The notes below the pieces were generated by a model. The model ran no database searches. It was not told the origin of the DNA and was given only the letters and a program-made list of their open reading frames with translations. A program made the position numbers and the translations under genes. A stretch of 8,192 nt of DNA from an uncultured Collinsella sp. (lineage in GTDB: Bacteria; Actinomycetota; Coriobacteriia; Coriobacteriales; Coriobacteriaceae): NCBI GenBank assembly GCA_959601045.1, contig CAUGNZ010000055.1, forward strand, positions 1 through 8,192. The letters run 5' to 3'. Within the stretch, counting starts at the first letter, position 1. Each line of letters starts with the position of its first letter. Shown here one piece after another: positions 5,873-8,192 of this stretch.

Positions 5873-6892
5873 ATGAGTAACGTTCGCGTTTGTGTAGACG
5901 TTGTGGGCGGAGACGAGAAACCTCAGGTTGTTCTCGATGGTATCGAGGCTGCACTTGCCGCCGATTCCGATATCGAGGTCTTGGCAGCTGGCCCCGCTGA
6001 AATCGTTAATCCCTTTGCTGCTTCCCATGCACGTGTTGAGGCCCTTGAGGCACCCGACGTTATCGCCATGGATGACGATCCTATTCGCGCCGTGATGACC
6101 AAGCGCAAGTCCTCGATCGTGCTTGCCTGCCGCGCCATCAAAAAGGGCAACGCGGACGCGTTCTTCTCCGCCGGCTCCACCGGCGCCATGACCGCCGCTG
6201 CTACCGCATACGTGACGCCGTTTAGGTATCAGGCCGAAGGCAAGAAGCAGCCGGTGCGCCCCTGTCTGACCAATGCGTTGCCCAATCGCGCCGGCGGTCT
6301 GACGGTGCTGTGCGATATGGGCGCCAACCCCGATGTCGAGGTCGATGACATGGTGCGTTTTGCCCAGATGGGTAGCGCCTATGCCCGCGTCGTCCTGGGC
6401 ATCGAACATCCTCGCGTGGGCCTGCTTGGTAACGGCACCGAGGACGAGAAGGGTTCTATCTTTACCAAGGCCTGCTTCCCTGCTATGAAGGCCGCAGTTC
6501 CGGGCTTTGTGGGCAACTGCGAAGGCACCGACCTCACCTCGGGCAATTTCGATGTCGTTGTTGCCGACGGCATGTCGGGCAATATCGCTCTCAAGGCTAC
6601 CGAGGGCGCTGCCAAGTTTTTGCTGCAGGAGCTCAAGGGCGCCTTTATGGCCTCGCTCGGCACCAAGATCGCCGCGCTGCTCATCAAAAAGCAGATGCGC
6701 GAGATTAAGGCCAAGCTCTCTGGTGATGCCAAGGGCGGCGCGATTCTTTTGGGCCTGCGTGGCGTGGTCCTGATCGGCCATGGCGCCACCTCGGTCGAGG
6801 CTGTTAAAAACGGTACGCTTGCGGCGGCCGAAGCCGTGCGCGCGGGGCTGGTCGAGAACGTCGCCAACTCCATGGACGGCATCGTTTTGTAA
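5873..6892 (+). CDS. plsX: Phosphate acyltransferase PlsX
   Basis: 339 residues, the normal length. PlsX is a peripheral membrane enzyme converting acyl-ACP plus phosphate to acyl-phosphate, which PlsY uses to acylate glycerol-3-phosphate; the reaction also runs backward. Family blocks are present: VDVVGGDEKP (8-17), FFSAGSTGAM (97-106; the usual form is SAGNTGA), DMGAN (148-152), LLGNGTEDEKG (184-194), NCEGTDL (215-221; usually EGRD), VVADGMSGNIALK (229-241) and the C-terminal GLRGVVLIGHGATS (294-307). It lies downstream of rpmF, as in E. coli, and upstream of acpP-rnc-smc, as in Bacillus, but without fapR or fabHDG next to it. With a terminator-like hairpin just before its ribosome site and no room for a promoter after it, its expression probably depends on readthrough. 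Confidence 0.96.
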   Translation: MSNVRVCVDVVGGDEKPQVVLDGIEAALAADSDIEVLAAGPAEIVNPFAASHARVEALEAPDVIAMDDDPIRAVMTKRKSSIVLACRAIKKGNADAFFSAGSTGAMTAAATAYVTPFRYQAEGKKQPVRPCLTNALPNRAGGLTVLCDMGANPDVEVDDMVRFAQMGSAYARVVLGIEHPRVGLLGNGTEDEKGSIFTKACFPAMKAAVPGFVGNCEGTDLTSGNFDVVVADGMSGNIALKATEGAAKFLLQELKGAFMASLGTKIAALLIKKQMREIKAKLSGDAKGGAILLGLRGVVLIGHGATSVEAVKNGTLAAAEAVRAGLVENVANSMDGIVL

Positions 6893-6939
6893 GAGCGAGT
6901 TAGAGCGCTGTTATGTGCCTCGCGGCCTGCTTCGTGGGG

Positions 6940-6945
6940 TAGAAT
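6940..6945 (+). promoter_or_regulatory. Candidate -10 box for acpP
   Basis: TAGAAT lies 48 bp after the plsX stop, in non-coding DNA. No clear -35 is seen at normal spacing. Transcription would begin near 6952, with a leader of about 65 nt that contains the palindrome at 6959-6980. Confidence 0.4.
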
Positions 6946-6958
6946 CAGAACCGTGTCT

Positions 6959-6987
6959 TGGTACCGCCCGGGCGGTACCATTCTTTT
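6959..6987 (+). terminator. Perfect 22-bp palindrome with T-rich tail before acpP (attenuator/terminator, or operator)
   Basis: TGGTACCGCCC is followed at once by its exact reverse complement (6959-6980). As RNA it can form a 9-bp stem with a CCGG loop, and the next bases, TTCTTTT (6981-6987), provide a T-rich tail. That fits an intrinsic terminator or attenuator about 30 nt before acpP. The perfect dyad would equally suit a dimeric repressor just downstream of the promoter candidate at 6940. Sequence alone does not decide between these. Confidence 0.55.
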
Positions 6988-7016
6988 GGTATTCATGCAC
7001 TATGAGAGGAAGCGCT

Positions 7017-7259
7017 ATGGACCGCTCCGAAATCTTCGACAAGATCGCCGAGGTCGCTGCTGACGTTCTGGGCGTCGATGTTGCCGAAATTAGCGATGAG
7101 ACCACCTTTGACGATCTCGATGCCAACTCGCTCGAGCGCCTGCAGCTGGTTACGGCTATCGAGGACGAGTTCAACCTCGAGATCGATGACGAGACTCTGC
7201 TCTCGCTCAACTCTGTCGCCGACGCCGTCGACGCGATCGAACACGCCAGGGAGGCCTAG
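7017..7259 (+). CDS. acpP: Acyl carrier protein
   Basis: 80 residues and strongly acidic, as expected for ACP, the soluble carrier of growing acyl chains on a 4'-phosphopantetheine arm. The attachment site is Ser38 in DLDANSLERLQLV. Compared with the usual DSLDxVEL motif, the Asp before Ser is Asn and the helix II Glu is Gln (Q43). The C-terminal part, EDEFNLEIDDETLLSLNSVADAVDAIE, follows the family pattern. ATG 7017 follows GAGAGGAAG (7004-7012). An in-frame ATG at 7002 lies before that site and is less likely. rnc starts 3 bp after its stop. An ACP between plsX and rnc is the classical location, so this is likely the main fatty-acid ACP, although other ACPs elsewhere in the genome cannot be excluded. 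Confidence 0.9.
   Translation: MDRSEIFDKIAEVAADVLGVDVAEISDETTFDDLDANSLERLQLVTAIEDEFNLEIDDETLLSLNSVADAVDAIEHAREA
7248..7254 (+). promoter_or_regulatory. Ribosome binding site supporting a TTG start for rnc
   Basis: AGGGAGG, inside the last codons of acpP, lies 8 nt before TTG 7263. The spacing fits this start better than the TTG at 7269, and no ATG or GTG is nearby. Confidence 0.7.
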
Positions 7260-7262
7260 GTC

Positions 7263-7988
7263 TTGGCTTTGTCTGAACGACTTACGCGTGCCCAGGAAAT
7301 CCTGGGCCACGAGTTCAATAATAAGGTGCTGCTGCGCGCGGCGCTTACGCATCCCTCGGCAGTCGAGGGCCAGCCGGTTTCTGCCAGCTATGAGCGCCTT
7401 GAGTTCTTGGGCGATTCCATTTTGGGCGCCGTCGTCGCCCGTTCGCTCTTTGAGTCCTATCCGGAGTTTGACGAGGGCAAGCTCACGCGCCTGAAGGTGT
7501 CGCTTGTCTCGGGCGCCACGCTGTCCGAGGTTTCTCACGAGTTGGGCATCGACGACATCATCATCTTTGGTGCCTCCGAGACCGGTACCGGTGCGCGCGG
7601 CCTGCATTCGGCGCTCGAGAACGTCTACGAGTCGCTCGTGGGCGCGCTGTACCTGGACGCCGGCTGGGATGCCGCAGCGGAGTTTATCCACCGTACGCTT
7701 AAGCCGCATTTGGCTTCCGAGCGTGCCGAGCACCCCGCGAACCCCAAATCGTTCTTGCAGGAGTGCGTGCAAGCCGACGGCCACGAACCCCCGGCGTATA
7801 AGCTCGTTGGCTCCGAGGGCCCGGCGCATGCGCCCACCTTTACCGCCGTGGTGTTGATCGATGGTATTCGCCAGGGTCGCGGCTCCGGCTCCTCAAAGAA
7901 GGAAGCCGAGGGAGCCGCTGCACTCGAGGCACTTGACCGCATGGGCTACACCACCAACGGCGTGATTCTCAACAAGAAGCCTGTTTAA
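7263..7988 (+). CDS. rnc: Ribonuclease III
   Basis: 241 residues, a normal length. RNase III cuts double-stranded RNA and releases the 16S and 23S rRNA precursors. The nuclease domain has the signature YERLEFLGDS (43-52), giving metal-binding E44, E47 and D51; the first residue is usually Asn. The second catalytic block is SALENVYESLVGALYLD (116-132), with E123 in place but Asn120 where Asp is most common. The C-terminal dsRNA-binding domain covers about 160-228, with GPAHAPTFTAVV (186-197) and GSGSSKKEAEGAAALEAL (207-224). TTG 7263 is the start, 3 bp after acpP, with a good ribosome site. acpP-rnc-smc is a long-known conserved trio. smc follows after 10 bp. Confidence 0.96.
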   Translation: MALSERLTRAQEILGHEFNNKVLLRAALTHPSAVEGQPVSASYERLEFLGDSILGAVVARSLFESYPEFDEGKLTRLKVSLVSGATLSEVSHELGIDDIIIFGASETGTGARGLHSALENVYESLVGALYLDAGWDAAAEFIHRTLKPHLASERAEHPANPKSFLQECVQADGHEPPAYKLVGSEGPAHAPTFTAVVLIDGIRQGRGSGSSKKEAEGAAALEALDRMGYTTNGVILNKKPV

Positions 7989-7998
7989 GCGAGGAACC

Positions 7999-8192
7999 GT
8001 GTATCTCAAGTCCCTCACGCTCAAAGGGTTCAAGTCGTTTGCCGACCGCGCCCATATGACGTTTGAGCCGGGCCTGACCGTCATCGTCGGTCCCAACGGC
8101 TCGGGAAAATCGAACATCTCTGACTCGATTCTGTGGGTCCTGGGCGAGCAGAGCGCCAAGCAGCTGCGCGGCCAGGCCATGGAGGATGTCAT
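7999..8192 (+). CDS. smc: Chromosome segregation protein SMC, N-terminal part (3' truncated by window)
   Basis: Only the first 64 codons are visible before the window ends. The opening MYLKSLTLKGFKSFADR is the typical start of bacterial SMC. Then come GLTVIVGPNGSGKSNISDSI, with Walker A GPNGSGKS at 31-38, and WVLGEQSAKQLRGQAMEDV (46-64), which continues the N-terminal half of the ABC-type head. The complete protein, about 1,180 residues in the family, forms a dimeric coiled-coil ring with ScpA and ScpB that organises the chromosome. The start is GTG 7999, fixed by the conserved N-terminus. GAGGAA at 7991-7996 is a close ribosome site with a short spacer. It lies 10 bp after rnc and is probably cotranscribed. 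Confidence 0.95.
   Translation, partial: MYLKSLTLKGFKSFADRAHMTFEPGLTVIVGPNGSGKSNISDSILWVLGEQSAKQLRGQAMEDV

Noticed and set aside
5558..6781. 407-codon minus-strand frame across rpmF and plsX
   Set aside because: A shadow of two clear genes with no family motif, running through the intergenic terminator region. It is explained by third-position GC bias.
6913..6942. Nine-codon mini-ORF between plsX and acpP as a leader peptide
   Set aside because: It has no ribosome site and lies upstream of the predicted acpP transcription start, so there is no sign it is translated.
6958..6981. The acpP palindrome as a FapR operator
   Set aside because: TTGGTACC resembles the TTAGTACC-like half-site I recall for FapR, but half-site spacing and the centre differ and no fapR is visible. 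Too weak to claim.
7002..7016. ATG 7002 as the acpP start
   Set aside because: It lies before the GAGAGGAAG ribosome site and would add five residues (MRGSA) not typical of ACP.

Overview
This is a gene-dense housekeeping stretch, all on the + strand, from a GC-rich actinobacterium. Gene content, codon use biased to G/C third positions, and a SepIVA/DUF177 pair after coaD point to Coriobacteriia, most likely Collinsella or a close relative. That assignment is inference from composition and synteny, since there is no rRNA here. I see no mobile element, CRISPR array, tRNA or rRNA, and no gene-free stretch over 300 bases. The longest gap is 124 bp, before acpP.

Layout. (1) Positions 2-4421 hold a tightly packed run: the C-terminal part of a FakA/YloV-type DAK2 protein, then recG, rsmD and coaD. 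Gaps are 10 bp or less, and the last two junctions overlap. (2) After a 68-bp gap with a good extended -10 promoter come a SepIVA/DivIVA-like coiled-coil protein (4490-4987) and a DUF177/YceD protein (4987-5541), joined by a TAATG stop/start. (3) A second, very similar extended -10 precedes rpmF (ribosomal protein L32, 5606-5785), which is only 59 codons long. (4) An intrinsic terminator-like hairpin with a T-run sits directly before the ribosome binding site of plsX (5873-6892). (5) A 124-bp gap with a weak promoter candidate and a perfect 22-bp palindrome followed by a T-rich run leads into acpP (7017-7259), then rnc (TTG start, 7263-7988) and the first 64 codons of smc (GTG start, from 7999).

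How the genes fit together. Several act around acyl-phosphate and acyl-ACP chemistry. FakA-type proteins phosphorylate exogenous fatty acids, PlsX interconverts acyl-ACP and acyl-phosphate, ACP is the carrier, and CoaD makes the dephospho-CoA from which the ACP prosthetic group ultimately derives. The rest serve replication-fork rescue (RecG), rRNA modification, processing and supply (RsmD, RNase III, YceD), ribosome structure (L32), envelope growth (SepIVA-like) and chromosome organisation (SMC). The order combines a Bacillus-like backbone (yloV-recG-plsX-acpP-rnc-smc) with the E. coli-like yceD-rpmF-plsX block and the mycobacterial-like rsmD-coaD / sepIVA-DUF177-rnc order. fapR, fabH, fabD and fabG are absent from the positions they often hold.

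I did not find an undescribed multi-gene system. The most interesting signals are regulatory: T-tailed hairpins directly in front of both plsX and acpP, which suggest attenuation or operator control at each step of the lipid genes.
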